Notes under the pieces: model-generated
What the model was told of the DNA's origin: nothing
The model's database searches: none
What the model saw: only the letters and a program-made list of their open reading frames with translations
In this document: piece after piece, positions 10,742 to 19,646 of the stretch
How positions within the stretch are numbered: position 1 is the first letter of the stretch
Layout of the letters: each line of letters starts with the position of its first letter
NCBI RefSeq assembly: GCF_000474945.1
Contig: NZ_KI440836.1
Coordinates: 169,607-233,606, forward strand
Length of the DNA stretch: 64,000 nt
Reading direction: 5' to 3'
DNA from: Solimonas soli DSM 21787
Lineage (GTDB): Bacteria > Pseudomonadota > Gammaproteobacteria > Nevskiales > Nevskiaceae
Program-made: the position numbers and the translations under genes

Positions 10742-11322
10742 ATGGGTGTGATTGCGATCATCTTCGTCGTCTTCGTACTAGTGACGCTGTGGAGAGGTGT
10801 GGTCACCGTGCCGCAAGGCTGCGAATACACGATCGAGCCTTTCGGCAAGTACGTGACGACGTTTCAGCCGGGCCTGCATTTCATGATCCCGTACATGTAC
10901 GGCGTCGGCCGCAAGCTCTCGATGATGGAGCAGGTGCTCGACGTGCCGAACCAGGAGGTCATCACCAAGGACAACGCCATGGTCGGCGTCGATGGCGTCG
11001 TGTTCTTCCAGGTACTCGACGCGCCGAAGGCCGCCTACGAGGTGCAGAACCTCGAGAAGGACATCCGCCCGCCGCCGACGCTGGTCGAATCGACGGCGCG
11101 GCAGATGAAGGCCGAGCGCGACAAGCGCGCGGCGATTCTCAAGGCCGAAGGCGAGCGCAGGCGCAGATCCGTGGCGATTCCTACGCGCACATCGTCGAGG
11201 ACCTGATCGCCGTGCTGTTCGAGCTGACCTCGGGGCGCACGCCGCAGGAGATCCTCGCGCTCGAAATCGGCAATGCCTTCGAGCGCCAGTGCGCAGCCGG
11301 AAACACGAAAGCCGGCCACTGA
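10742..11322 (+). pseudogene. Decayed QmcA::SufE chimeric gene
   Basis: Bases 10742-11056 match qmcA 13065-13379 collinearly. Relative to qmcA the copy then lacks 162 bp (13380-13541, 54 codons) and later 33 bp (13614-13646, one 11-codon coiled-coil repeat), both in frame. At about 11158 one C is missing compared with qmcA. Directly after, bases 11173-11287 match sufE 8488-8602. If the missing C is restored, the QmcA frame runs straight into the SufE frame (QIRGDSYAHIV) and ends at TGA 11322, giving about 193 residues. As it stands, the frameshift ends translation at 11206 after 154 residues. The SufE part lacks the active Cys and the QmcA part lacks the middle of the SPFH domain, so no function is expected. 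Confidence 0.85.
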
Positions 11323-11332
11323 CCGGCTTTCG
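11306..11332 (-). terminator. Terminator downstream of narK
   Basis: A 10-bp perfect stem (CGAAAGCCGG with its complement) around a 7-nt loop, 25 bp past the narK stop on the minus strand, followed by GTGTTTCC. It lies inside the end of the chimeric pseudogene and could act on both strands. Confidence 0.65.
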
Positions 11333-11357
11333 CGAGACACCGCAGCCCCGGCGCTTA

Positions 11358-12767
11358 TCAGACGTTGTACATGCGCGCGCTCTTGCGCAGGAAGAAGATC
11401 CAGGTCAGCGCCGCCATGACCAGGAACACGCCGATGTAGATCTCCAGCGCCGGCACGATGTTGCCGAAGGTTTCCTTCGACCACTTGTAGACGAAGGGAA
11501 TCGCGAAGCCGCCGAAGGCGCCGACCGAGGAAATGATGCCGACCGCGCCGGCCGCCTGGCGCTTGAACTCGAGCGTCGCCTCCGGCCCGGTCTGCAGGCG
11601 ACGGAAGATCGACGGGATCATGCGGTAGGTCGAGCCGTTGCCGATGCCGGTGAACACGAACAGCAGGATGAAGCTGATGAAGAACAGGCCCAGCGCCTTC
11701 TGCTGCACGCCGAGCACCGCGGCGTAGCCGGCGGCGGCCATCGCCAGGAAGCACAGCAGCGTCACCTTCGAGCCGCCGATCCGGTCGGCGAGCCTGCCGC
11801 CGTAAGGACGCGACAGCGAGCCGACCAGCGCGCCGAGGAAGCCGTACATGAGGGCGATGTCGCCGCGTTCGAAAACCACTTTCAGCAGGGTCGGAAAAGC
11901 GGCCGAGTAGCCGATGAACGAACCGAAGGTGCCGATGTAGAGCACCGCCATCAGCCAGGTGTGGCCCTGGCTCAGCGAGCGCAGCGTCGGACCCGGATCG
12001 GCCTTGGCCTCGCGCAGGTTGTCCATGTACAGGAAGGCCAGCACGGCGGCGATGACTGCCAGCGGCACGTAGACCAGGCCGGCGCTGGCGAGGCCAAGGC
12101 CGCCGATGCCGATCACCAGCGGCACCAGCTTCTGCGCCACGGCGACGCCGATGTTGCCGCCCGCCGCGTTGAGGCCGAGCGCCCAGCCCTTCTCCTTCTC
12201 CGGATAGAAGAAGGTGATGTTGGCCATCGACGAGGCGAAATTGCCGCCGCCGAAACCGGCCGTCGCGGCGATCAGCATCAGCGTGCCGAACGGTACTTCC
12301 GGATGGTTGACGACCCAGGCCAGGCCGAAGGTCGGAACCAGCAGCAGCAGCGCCGAGACGATCGTCCAGTTGCGGCCGCCGAAGATCGGCACTGCGAAGG
12401 TGTACGGAATGCGCAGGAAGGCGCCGACGCCGGAGGCGAGCGCCAGCAGGGTGAGGCCCTGGCCGGCGGTCAGCGCCCAGCCGTTGGCGCCGGGCTTGAT
12501 CAGCGCGCCGCTCGCGTCGAAGGTGCCGTACATCTTCACCACCACGATCGACCACAGCAGCCAGACCGAGAAGCCGATGTGCTCGGCGAAGATCGAGAAC
12601 CAGAGATTGCGCCTGGCGATCGCGCGGCCCTTGGCCTCCCAGAACGCGCTGTCCTCCGGATCCCAGTGTTCGATCCAGCGGCCGGCGCCCACCTCGCCCA
12701 TCGCCTTGCCGGTGCTCGCGCCCTGCGGCGGCGCCACGGTGGTCATGTCCAAATCCTGTGTGCTCAT
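11358..12767 (-). CDS. narK: NarK-type nitrate/nitrite MFS transporter
   Basis: A 469-residue inner membrane protein with about 12 hydrophobic helices. It carries nitrate signature motifs of the NarK/NasA family: GFGGGNFASSMANITFFYP and AAGGNIGVAVAQKLVP, plus an MFS loop motif (GGRLADRIGG). The start at 12767 has GAGAG upstream; the frame is open far beyond but without similarity. It would import nitrate or export nitrite. No nitrate reductase genes are in the window and no clear FNR box was found upstream. It is flanked on one side by a broken and on the other by an intact qmcA copy, hinting that it was placed here by a rearrangement. Confidence 0.92.
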   Translation of the reverse strand: MSTQDLDMTTVAPPQGASTGKAMGEVGAGRWIEHWDPEDSAFWEAKGRAIARRNLWFSIFAEHIGFSVWLLWSIVVVKMYGTFDASGALIKPGANGWALTAGQGLTLLALASGVGAFLRIPYTFAVPIFGGRNWTIVSALLLLVPTFGLAWVVNHPEVPFGTLMLIAATAGFGGGNFASSMANITFFYPEKEKGWALGLNAAGGNIGVAVAQKLVPLVIGIGGLGLASAGLVYVPLAVIAAVLAFLYMDNLREAKADPGPTLRSLSQGHTWLMAVLYIGTFGSFIGYSAAFPTLLKVVFERGDIALMYGFLGALVGSLSRPYGGRLADRIGGSKVTLLCFLAMAAAGYAAVLGVQQKALGLFFISFILLFVFTGIGNGSTYRMIPSIFRRLQTGPEATLEFKRQAAGAVGIISSVGAFGGFAIPFVYKWSKETFGNIVPALEIYIGVFLVMAALTWIFFLRKSARMYNV

Positions 12768-13018
12768 CGGTGCTGCTCTCAATGTTCCCCGGGAAAACCC
12801 CCGCAGCGTTCGAGCACGTTCGGTGCCACATGACGGTTTGATGACACGGGCCTGCGTCAGCGCCGTTGCGCGCAGATGCCGTTGCGGCCGCGCAAGAGGC
12901 GCGCCGGCCTGCACCGTCGCCGGCCGCGCTTGCGCGGCCATGCACCAAGGCGGTCCGGATTGCGCCATGTCGGCGCCGCCTCTGTCGTGCCGGTCACGAA
13001 CGAAATGCCGCGCGGCGC

Positions 13019-13024
13019 TAGAAT
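13019..13024 (+). promoter_or_regulatory. -10-like box of qmcA-nfeD
   Basis: TAGAAT within GCGCTAGAATC, 40 bp before the qmcA ATG. The rest of the 297-bp narK/qmcA divergent gap (12768-13064) shows no other site I can support. Confidence 0.4.
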
Positions 13025-13064
13025 CGACGCGCCGTCGCCTGACGGCGTGATGCGGGGGTGGGTC

Positions 13065-14006
13065 ATGGGCGTCATCGCGATCATTTTCGTGGTCTTCGCA
13101 CTGGTGACGCTGTGGAAGGGCGTGGTCACCGTGCCACAGGGACGCGAGTACACCATCGAGCGTTTCGGCAAGTACGTGACGACCTTCCAGCCGGGCCTGC
13201 ACTTCATGGTTCCGTACATGTATGGCATCGGCAAGAAGCTGTCGATGATGGAACAGGTGCTCGACGTGCCCTCGCAGGAAGTCATCACCAAGGACAACGC
13301 CATGGTCGGCGTCGACGGCGTGGTGTTCTTCCAGGTGCTCGACGCGCCGAAGGCGGCCTACGAGGTGCAGAACCTCGAGTTCGCGATCATGCAGCTGACC
13401 ATGACCAATCTGCGCACGGTGATGGGCTCGATGGATCTCGACGAGCTGCTCAGCCAGCGCGATCACATCAACACCAAGCTGCTGTCGGTGGTCGACAACG
13501 CGACCACGCCCTGGGGCATCAAGGTCACGCGCATCGAGATCAAGGACATCCGCCCGCCGCCGACCCTGGTCGAGGCGATGGCGCGGCAGATGAAGGCGGA
13601 GCGCGAGAAGCGCGCCAACATCCTCGACGCCGAAGGCTTCCGCCAGGCGGCGATCCTCAAGGCCGAGGGCGAGCGCCAGGCGCAGATCCTCGCCGCCGAG
13701 GCGCAGAAGCAGGAGCAGATCCTCGAGGCCGAAGGCCGCAAGGAGGCGGCGTTCCGCGACGCCGAGGGCCGCGAGCGTTCGGCCGAGGCCGAGGCCAAGG
13801 CCACGGCGATGGTCAGCGAGGCGATCGCCAAGGGCGACGTGCAGGCGATCAACTATTTCGTCGCGCAGAAATACGTCGAGGCGCTGGCGCGCATCGCCAC
13901 CAGTCCCAACGAGAAGCTGGTGCTGATGCCGCTCGAAGCGTCGAGCGTGATCGGCGCGATCGGCGGCATCGCCGAGCTCGCCAAGAAAGTGTCGGCGGGC
14001 AAGTGA
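13065..14006 (+). CDS. qmcA: SPFH/stomatin-like membrane protein QmcA
   Basis: A 313-residue membrane-anchored SPFH protein close in sequence to E. coli QmcA (YbbK). One N-terminal membrane helix (MGVIAIIFVVFALVTLW) is followed by the SPFH domain (VPQGREYTIERFGKYV, MMEQVLDVPSQEVITKDNA, LDELLSQRD, NPWGIKVTRIEI-like segment) and an Ala/Glu-rich coiled coil built of 11-residue repeats from about 180 to 265. These proteins form large oligomers and organise membrane quality control, often with FtsH or NfeD partners. An alternative ATG five codons upstream exists. Its stop overlaps the nfeD start as GTGA. A damaged second copy lies at 10742. Confidence 0.94.
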   Translation: MGVIAIIFVVFALVTLWKGVVTVPQGREYTIERFGKYVTTFQPGLHFMVPYMYGIGKKLSMMEQVLDVPSQEVITKDNAMVGVDGVVFFQVLDAPKAAYEVQNLEFAIMQLTMTNLRTVMGSMDLDELLSQRDHINTKLLSVVDNATTPWGIKVTRIEIKDIRPPPTLVEAMARQMKAEREKRANILDAEGFRQAAILKAEGERQAQILAAEAQKQEQILEAEGRKEAAFRDAEGRERSAEAEAKATAMVSEAIAKGDVQAINYFVAQKYVEALARIATSPNEKLVLMPLEASSVIGAIGGIAELAKKVSAGK

Positions 14007-14479
14007 GCGCCGCGCCCGTGTCGCTCGACGCCATCCTGTACTGGCACTGGTGGATCGCCGGCCTCGTGTTCCTGACGCTCGAGGCCTTCGTGCCGGGCGC
14101 GATCTTCCTGTGGATGGGCGTGTCGGCGATGATCGTCGGCGTGATCGCCTTCGGCATTCCGGTCCTGGCCTGGCCGGCGCAGTTCATCATCTTCGGCGTC
14201 CTGTCGATCGCCACCGTCTTCGCCTGGCGTCGCTGGCGGCCGGCGAAGGTCGCGACCGACCAGCCGACCCTGAACCGGCGCGGCGAATCCTATGTCGGCC
14301 GCCAGTTCACGCTCGGCGAGGCGATCGTCAACGGCGTCGGCACGCTGCGCGTCGACGATTCGCAATGGCGCATCAGCGCCAGCGCCGACGCGCCCGCCGG
14401 CACGCAGGTGCGCGTCGTCGCGGTGGACGGCACCACGCTGCGCGTCGAACGCCTCGGCCAGGGCGCGGGCGGCGCGTAG
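14003..14479 (+). CDS. NfeD family protein (YbbJ-like)
   Basis: A 158-residue membrane protein. The N-terminal half holds two to three hydrophobic helices (WWIAGLVFLTLEAFVPGAIFL, then VGVIAFGIPVLAW and the following helix); the C-terminal half is a soluble OB-fold NfeD domain (GRQFTLGEAIVNGVGTLRVDD, GTQVRVVAVDGTTLRVER). The GTG start overlaps the qmcA stop. NfeD-like proteins pair genetically and functionally with SPFH proteins, so this is the QmcA partner, equivalent to E. coli qmcA-ybbJ. Confidence 0.92.
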   Translation: MSAAPVSLDAILYWHWWIAGLVFLTLEAFVPGAIFLWMGVSAMIVGVIAFGIPVLAWPAQFIIFGVLSIATVFAWRRWRPAKVATDQPTLNRRGESYVGRQFTLGEAIVNGVGTLRVDDSQWRISASADAPAGTQVRVVAVDGTTLRVERLGQGAGGA

Positions 14480-14628
14480 CGACCCCTCGCGCCGCGCGCG
14501 TACCGGCCGCGGGCAAGCGTGCCGGCGGGCGTGCCGCGGAACTTCGCGGCGCTACGGCTGCCGAAAACGGGCGGGGCTGCGTGTAAGCTGAGCACGCTGT
14601 CCGCCCGTTCCCCCGAGATCCGCCTTCG

Positions 14629-15363
14629 ATGATGGCCGCCAGTCCCGACAAGTCCCTGCCGAACACGAAGCACGCACCGCCGCACCATCACATCGGTCCG
14701 GTCGAGATTCCGGATTCGCTGTATTCGCTCGGCGAGGAGATCGCGCACGCCATCACGCACGGCGTCGGCGTGCTGCTGGCGATCGTCGGGCTCACGGTGC
14801 TGGTCGCGCGCGCCGCGCTCTACGGCACCACCTGGCATGTCGTCGCCTGCAGCGTGTTCGGCGCGACCCTGGTGCTGATGTACAGCGCCTCGACGCTGTA
14901 CCACAGCATCCCCAACGCGCTGCCGCGCGCCAAGCAGGTGCTGCGCGTCATCGATCATTCGATGATCTATTTCCTGATCGCCGGCACCTACACGCCGTTC
15001 ACCCTCGTCACCCTGCACGGCGTCTGGGGCTGGAGCCTGTTCGGCGTGACCTGGGGGCTCACCGCGGTCGGCGTGGTGTTCAAGATCTTCGCGACCGGCC
15101 GTTTCGAGAAGCTGTCGCTGATCATCTATCTCGCCATGGGCTGGTGCGCGATCGTCGCCGTCCGGCCCATCGTCCAGCACCTGCCGTTCGGCGGCATCGC
15201 GCTGACCGTCGCCGGCGGCATCGCCTACAGCGGCGGCGTGGTGTTCTACCTGTGGGAGAAGCTGCGCTATCACCACGCGATCTGGCATCTGTTCGTGCTG
15301 GCCGGCAGCGTGCTGCAGTATTTCGCGATCTTCTTCTACGTCGTGCCCGGCCCGGGAGGCTGA
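14629..15363 (+). CDS. trhA: Hemolysin III / PAQR family membrane protein
   Basis: A 244-residue seven-helix membrane protein of the hemolysin III (TrhA, YqfA) branch of the PAQR superfamily. Family residues are visible: SASTLYHS after helix 2, IDHSMIYFLIAGTYTPF at helix 3-4 and HHAIWHLFVLAGS near the C-terminus; the His and Asp in these segments form the metal site of PAQR proteins. A His-rich N-terminal tail (PPHHHIGP) precedes the membrane part. Either of two adjacent ATGs may start it. Members are linked to membrane lipid homeostasis. A TAAGCT box at 14584 may be its -10 element. The next gene follows 4 bp after the stop. Confidence 0.92.
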   Translation: MMAASPDKSLPNTKHAPPHHHIGPVEIPDSLYSLGEEIAHAITHGVGVLLAIVGLTVLVARAALYGTTWHVVACSVFGATLVLMYSASTLYHSIPNALPRAKQVLRVIDHSMIYFLIAGTYTPFTLVTLHGVWGWSLFGVTWGLTAVGVVFKIFATGRFEKLSLIIYLAMGWCAIVAVRPIVQHLPFGGIALTVAGGIAYSGGVVFYLWEKLRYHHAIWHLFVLAGSVLQYFAIFFYVVPGPGG

Positions 15364-15367
15364 AGCG

Positions 15368-16258
15368 ATGGCCAGCGCCACGCCGGACGAATACGCCGCG
15401 AGCCCGTATCTCGTGCCTTTCGACGGCGCCTTTCGCGTCGCCGCGGCGCCGAGCGCGCCGCCGAAGAGCGAGGCCGACAAGAACGGCGCCAAGCAGCGTC
15501 TCGCCGCGCAGGTCGAAGCGCTCGACGAGTTGCAGAAGCGTCTCTACGCCGACAACCGTCACGCCGTGCTGCTGGTCTTCCAGGCCATGGACGCGGCCGG
15601 CAAGGACAGCACGATCCGCGCGGTGCTGACCGGCATCAATCCGGCCGGCTGCCAGATCGCCGCCTTCAAGCGGCCGAGCGAAACCGAACTCGACCACGAC
15701 TTCCTGTGGCGCTGCATCCGCGAACTGCCGGAGCGCGGCCGCATCGGCGTGTTCAACCGCAGCTGGTACGAGGAAGTGCTGACGGTGCGCGTGCATCCGG
15801 AATTCCTCGCCGCGCAGCGCCTGCCGTGGCGGCCGAAGAAGGATGCCGAGCTGTGGCGCGAGCGCTACGAGTCGGTCGCCGATTTCGAGCGCCATCTCGC
15901 CCGCAACGGCACCGTGATCCTCAAGTTCTGGCTCAACGTCTCGCGCGAGGAGCAGAAGAAGCGCCTGCTGTCGCGGCTCGACGAGCCGGAGAAGAACTGG
16001 AAGTTCGAGAGCGCGGATCTCGCCGAGCGCGAGCGCTGGAGCGATTACCAGAAGGCCTACGAGGATCTGCTCAACGCGACCTCCAAGCCGTGGGCGCCGT
16101 GGTACGCGATCCCGGCCGACAGCAAGCCGTACCTGCGCGCCACCGTCGCCGAGATCATCGTCGCGCGCCTGCGCCAGCTCGACCTGCGCTGGCCCGAACT
16201 CGACCCGGCCGAGCGCGAACATCTGGCCGGCCTGCGGCGCCGGCTCGAGAAGGACTGA
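15368..16258 (+). CDS. ppk2: Polyphosphate kinase 2 family protein
   Basis: A 296-residue cytoplasmic kinase using polyphosphate to phosphorylate nucleotides. Walker A is MDAAGKDSTIR, the lid region follows, and the GVFNRSWYEEVLTVRVHPEFL stretch contains the Walker B-type and substrate residues. Single-domain length fits PPK2 class I/III; the subclass and whether it acts on ADP or AMP cannot be fixed by eye. GGGAGG precedes the ATG at 15368. It is 4 bp downstream of trhA, so both are likely one transcript, and it converges on the antiporter gene with a 6-bp gap. Confidence 0.93.
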   Translation: MASATPDEYAASPYLVPFDGAFRVAAAPSAPPKSEADKNGAKQRLAAQVEALDELQKRLYADNRHAVLLVFQAMDAAGKDSTIRAVLTGINPAGCQIAAFKRPSETELDHDFLWRCIRELPERGRIGVFNRSWYEEVLTVRVHPEFLAAQRLPWRPKKDAELWRERYESVADFERHLARNGTVILKFWLNVSREEQKKRLLSRLDEPEKNWKFESADLAERERWSDYQKAYEDLLNATSKPWAPWYAIPADSKPYLRATVAEIIVARLRQLDLRWPELDPAEREHLAGLRRRLEKD

Positions 16259-16264
16259 GCCGGC

Positions 16265-17452
16265 TCAGCCGCCGTCGGCGCGCTCGCCGCGGAACAGCGG
16301 CACCAGCAGCGGCGGCGCGATCATCGTCGTCGCCACCGCCATGAACAGCACGATCGCGAACACGTGATCGGAGATCACGCCGAGGCCCAGGCCGATCTGC
16401 GCGACGACGATGCCGACCTCGCCGCGCGGCGCCATGCCGACGCCGACCTGCGCGGCGCCCCGCCAGCCGAGCTTGAGCGCGCCGAGGCCGCAGCCGAAGA
16501 ACTTGGTCAGCACCGCCAGCAGGGTGACGACCAGCGCGGCGACGATCGTCGCGCGATCGGCGAACACGGCGAGGTTCAGCTGCATGCCGATGCCGACCAG
16601 GAAGAACGGCGTGAAGAATTCGGTGACGCCGCGCACCTGCTCGTGCAGCTCGTGCTGGTTCTCGCCGGCTTCGGCGAGCGCCATGCCGGCCAGGAAGGCG
16701 CCGATGATCGCGGCGATGCCGATCTGCGCGGCTGCCACCGCCAGCGCGAAGCACAGCACGATGGCGCCGATGAACAGGGCGTGGCCGATGCGCAGGCGCT
16801 GGATCGCCGGCGTGATGCGCGTGACGACCGGCGCGCCGACCGTGGCCACGAAGATCACGAAGCCGATCGCGAGCAGCGCCGTGGTGCCGATCTCCAGGTA
16901 ATTGACGCTGCCGCCGGCGAGGCTGGACACCACGGCGAGCACCAGCAGGCCGAGCACGTCGTCGATCACCGCGGCGCCGAGGATGATGCGGCTCGACTTC
17001 AGGCTGAGCAGGCCCATGCCCGACAGCACGCGTGCCGTGATGCCGACACTGGTCGCCACCATCGCCGCGCCGAGGAACAGCGACTCGATGGAGTTGTGCC
17101 CGGCCCACCGCATGTAGCCCCAGCCGGCGCCGAACGGCACGACCACGCCGAGCACGGCGACGATGCCGGCCGTGGCGCCGACCTGCATGATCGAGCGCGG
17201 CTTGGTCTCCAGGCCGACGGCGAACAGCAGGAAGATCACGCCGAGCTCGCCGAGCGCGTGCGTCAGCTCGCTCGGCGCGACCCAGCCGAGCACGCTGGGC
17301 CCGATCAGCACGCCGGCGATGATCTCGCCGACCACGGCCGGCTGGCGCAGGCGCTCGCAGATCTCGGCGAACAGCTTGGCCGCCGCGAACATCAGGAACA
17401 GGTTCAGCAGCAGCGGATCGCTGTGCGCGGCTGCCGCGGTCGCATCGCTCAT
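16265..17452 (-). CDS. CPA2-type cation:proton antiporter
   Basis: A 395-residue inner membrane protein of the monovalent cation:proton antiporter-2 family. About 12 helices are visible. Family motifs are QPAVVGEIIAGVLIGPSVLG at the second helix and the AVIDDVLGLLVLAVV helix with the paired Asp of the ion site; GMAPRGEVGIVVAQIG lies in a late helix. There is no C-terminal TrkA-N domain, so it resembles Na+/H+ exchangers (NapA-like) rather than full-length KefB/KefC. Substrate (Na+ or K+) is not resolved. The ATG at 17452 has only a weak Shine-Dalgarno. Confidence 0.92.
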   Translation of the reverse strand: MSDATAAAAHSDPLLLNLFLMFAAAKLFAEICERLRQPAVVGEIIAGVLIGPSVLGWVAPSELTHALGELGVIFLLFAVGLETKPRSIMQVGATAGIVAVLGVVVPFGAGWGYMRWAGHNSIESLFLGAAMVATSVGITARVLSGMGLLSLKSSRIILGAAVIDDVLGLLVLAVVSSLAGGSVNYLEIGTTALLAIGFVIFVATVGAPVVTRITPAIQRLRIGHALFIGAIVLCFALAVAAAQIGIAAIIGAFLAGMALAEAGENQHELHEQVRGVTEFFTPFFLVGIGMQLNLAVFADRATIVAALVVTLLAVLTKFFGCGLGALKLGWRGAAQVGVGMAPRGEVGIVVAQIGLGLGVISDHVFAIVLFMAVATTMIAPPLLVPLFRGERADGG

Positions 17453-17519
17453 GCGCGTATCGCCTCGGGGGTCGGCCCTCTACTGTGGTCCTTGCGCCGG
17501 GACGCAGGCAAGCGCGCCC

Positions 17520-18191
17520 TCATTCGTCGCTCTCCTCGATCAGCTGCTCGGCGAGCGGCAGATGGTGCACCTGCACGCCGCGTTCGCCGCGCAGCGCCAG
17601 CCGCAGCATGGCCTCGGCGACGGCGTCGGCGGACACCGGCCGGTAGCGCTGCAGCGGGCCGCGCGCGATGCGCTCGAGCAGCGGCGCGCCGCGCTGCGCG
17701 AAGGCCTCGCCGGGCCGGTGTTCGCCGCGCTCGCCGAGCAGCAGCGAGGGCCGCAGGATCTGCACCGCGGCGAAGCCGAGCCCGGCGATTTCCGCCTCCA
17801 TGCGGCCCTTGACGCGCAGATAGAACGACAGCGCGCGCGCGCTGGCGCCGACCGAGGAGATCACCAGGAACTGATGGGCGCCGGCCGCGCGCGCGGCGCG
17901 CGCCAGATCGACGACCATGCGGCAGTCGACGTCGGCGAACGCGGCCCGCGATCCGGCGCGGCGCAGCGTCGTGCCGAGACAGCAGAACACGTCGTCGGCG
18001 GCGAGCCGCGGACCCAGCGCGGCGAGGTCGGCGAAATCGCTGATCAGCGTCGTCAGCTGCGGATGCGCGATCGGCAGCGGCCGCCGCGCCACCACGCAGA
18101 CGCGCGCGTAGGCCGGGTCGCGCAGCAGGCGCTCGACGACGCGCTGTCCAACCAATCCCGTCGCGCCCGCCACCAATGCGCTGCGGCTCAT
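17520..18191 (-). CDS. NAD(P)-binding atypical SDR (HTATIP2-like)
   Basis: A 223-residue Rossmann protein. The N-terminus ALVAGATGLVGQRVVE shows the GxTGxxG cofactor site of atypical SDRs; CCLGTTLRRAGS and FLVISSVGASARALSFYLRVKGRME, with the Y-x3-K pair, resemble the HTATIP2/TIP30 and YbjT groups. It probably binds NADPH; the substrate is unknown. It lies 67 bp upstream of the antiporter gene on the same strand and diverges from the HIT gene. Confidence 0.88.
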   Translation of the reverse strand: MSRSALVAGATGLVGQRVVERLLRDPAYARVCVVARRPLPIAHPQLTTLISDFADLAALGPRLAADDVFCCLGTTLRRAGSRAAFADVDCRMVVDLARAARAAGAHQFLVISSVGASARALSFYLRVKGRMEAEIAGLGFAAVQILRPSLLLGERGEHRPGEAFAQRGAPLLERIARGPLQRYRPVSADAVAEAMLRLALRGERGVQVHHLPLAEQLIEESDE

Positions 18192-18310
18192 ATGATCCCC
18201 GTTGTTCGTGGCGGCAGCGCGGCGACGAGCGCGGCGTCCGCTGTTTGTGTCGCCCTATATATCGCAAACTGCGCACCCGCCGCAGCCCGAACGCCCCCGC
18301 CAGGAGAACC

Positions 18311-18754
18311 ATGAACGCCGCCGCCGGCTCCTTTGCCCTGCACGAACGCCTCGCCGCCGACACCCTGGCGGTCGGCGACTGGCCGCTGTCGCGCGTGCTG
18401 CTGATGAACGACGCGCAGTACCCCTGGCTGATCCTGGTGCCGCGCCGCGCGGCCGTGCGCGAGATCTACGAGCTGGACGAGGCCGACCAGTGGCAGCTGC
18501 TGCGCGAGTCGAGCGCGCTCGGCCGCGCCCTCATGACACTGTTTCCGATCGGCGAGAAGCTCAACATCGGCGCGCTCGGCAATCTGGTGCCGCAGCTGCA
18601 CGTGCACCACATCGTGCGCTGGCCCGGCGACGCCGCCTGGCCGGGAACGGTCTGGGGCCGCCATCCGCCGCTGCCATACGCCGCCGACGTCGCCGCGGCG
18701 ACCGTGCAGCAACTGCGCACGCGATTGGCCGGGCCGTTCCCCCTGGCCGGCTGA
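18311..18754 (+). CDS. HIT domain protein
   Basis: A 147-residue histidine triad protein, probably a nucleotide hydrolase or transferase in the cytoplasm. The triad is PQLHVHHIVRWPGD near residues 97-110, where the family normally has HxHxHxx. LNIGALGNLVPQLH just before it is typical of the DUF-like HIT subfamily found in proteobacteria. AGGAGAACC immediately precedes the ATG. The substrate is unknown. Confidence 0.88.
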   Translation: MNAAAGSFALHERLAADTLAVGDWPLSRVLLMNDAQYPWLILVPRRAAVREIYELDEADQWQLLRESSALGRALMTLFPIGEKLNIGALGNLVPQLHVHHIVRWPGDAAWPGTVWGRHPPLPYAADVAAATVQQLRTRLAGPFPLAG

Positions 18755-18784
18755 GCGGCGCTAGGCGCGTGGCGGCCGCCTGCC

Positions 18785-18790
18785 TAGACT
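18785..18790 (+). promoter_or_regulatory. Possible -10 box of the SDR gene
   Basis: TAGACT in the context GCCTAGACTCGG, 29 bp before the ATG at 18819, resembling boxes before qmcA and the acyl reductase gene. Confidence 0.35.
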
Positions 18791-18818
18791 CGGCCGCTGT
18801 TTTTCGCCAGGAATCTTC

Positions 18819-19646
18819 ATGGACACTGTCACCGGCAAGACGCTGCTGATCACCGGCGCGGCGATGGGCATGGGCAAGCTCTACGCCCGGCTCGCCGCCG
18901 CCGAACGCGCCAAGACCCTCGTGCTGTGGGACATCAACGCCGCCGAGCTGGAGAAGACCGCGGCCGAACTGCGCGCCTCGGGCTGCACGGTGCTGGCGCA
19001 GGTGGTCGACGTCTCGCGGGCCGACGCCATCGCCGCCGCCGCCGCGCAGGCCCGCGCCAGCGCCGGCACGCCGGACATTCTCATCAACAATGCCGGCATC
19101 ATCCGCGGCAAGTACTTCTGGGAGCACGACGTCCAGAAGGACATCGAGATGACGATGGCGATCAACGCGCTGGCGCCGATGTATATCGCCCGCGAGTTCC
19201 TGCCGGACATGATCGCCGGGCGCGGCAGCGAGCGGCGCATCGTCAATGTGTCCTCGGCGGCGAGCCTGGTCGCCAACCCGCGCATGAGCGTGTACTGCGC
19301 CTCGAAGTGGTCCTGCACCGGCTGGAGCGATTCGCTGCGCCTCGAGCTGAAGCAGGCCGGCCACACGCACATCAAGGTGCTGACGGTCTGCCCGACCTAC
19401 ATCTCGACCGGCATGTTCGACGGCGCCAAGCCGATGCTGCTGACGCCGCTGATGACGCCGCAATACGTTGTCGACCGCGTCTGGCGGGCGATGAAGGCCG
19501 GCCGCGGCCGCCTGATCCTGCCGTGGACCGTCTATCTCTCCAACGCCCTCAAGGGCCTGCTGCCGCTGGCGCTGTACGACTGGCTCGCCGATCACGTGTT
19601 CGGCATCTATCACTCGATGGACGATTTCCGCGACAGCAAGCGCTGA
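18819..19646 (+). CDS. Short-chain dehydrogenase/reductase
   Basis: A 275-residue classical SDR. The cofactor site is TGAAMGMG (residues 13-20), followed by NNAG, the catalytic Ser in IVNVSSAASLV and the YCASK pair (Tyr/Lys). The C-terminal extension with hydrophobic LSNALKGLLPLALYDWLADHVFG resembles the membrane-associated retinol dehydrogenase/17-beta-HSD11 type (SDR16C), which oxidise lipid alcohols. The substrate is not known; a fatty alcohol or aldehyde is possible given the acyl reductase 1 kb downstream. AGGAA stands upstream of the ATG. Confidence 0.9.
   Translation: MDTVTGKTLLITGAAMGMGKLYARLAAAERAKTLVLWDINAAELEKTAAELRASGCTVLAQVVDVSRADAIAAAAAQARASAGTPDILINNAGIIRGKYFWEHDVQKDIEMTMAINALAPMYIAREFLPDMIAGRGSERRIVNVSSAASLVANPRMSVYCASKWSCTGWSDSLRLELKQAGHTHIKVLTVCPTYISTGMFDGAKPMLLTPLMTPQYVVDRVWRAMKAGRGRLILPWTVYLSNALKGLLPLALYDWLADHVFGIYHSMDDFRDSKR

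Noticed and set aside
12768..13064. FNR/NarL site upstream of narK
   Set aside because: TTTGATGACACGG resembles half an FNR site, but the second half is missing and no alternative was convincing.
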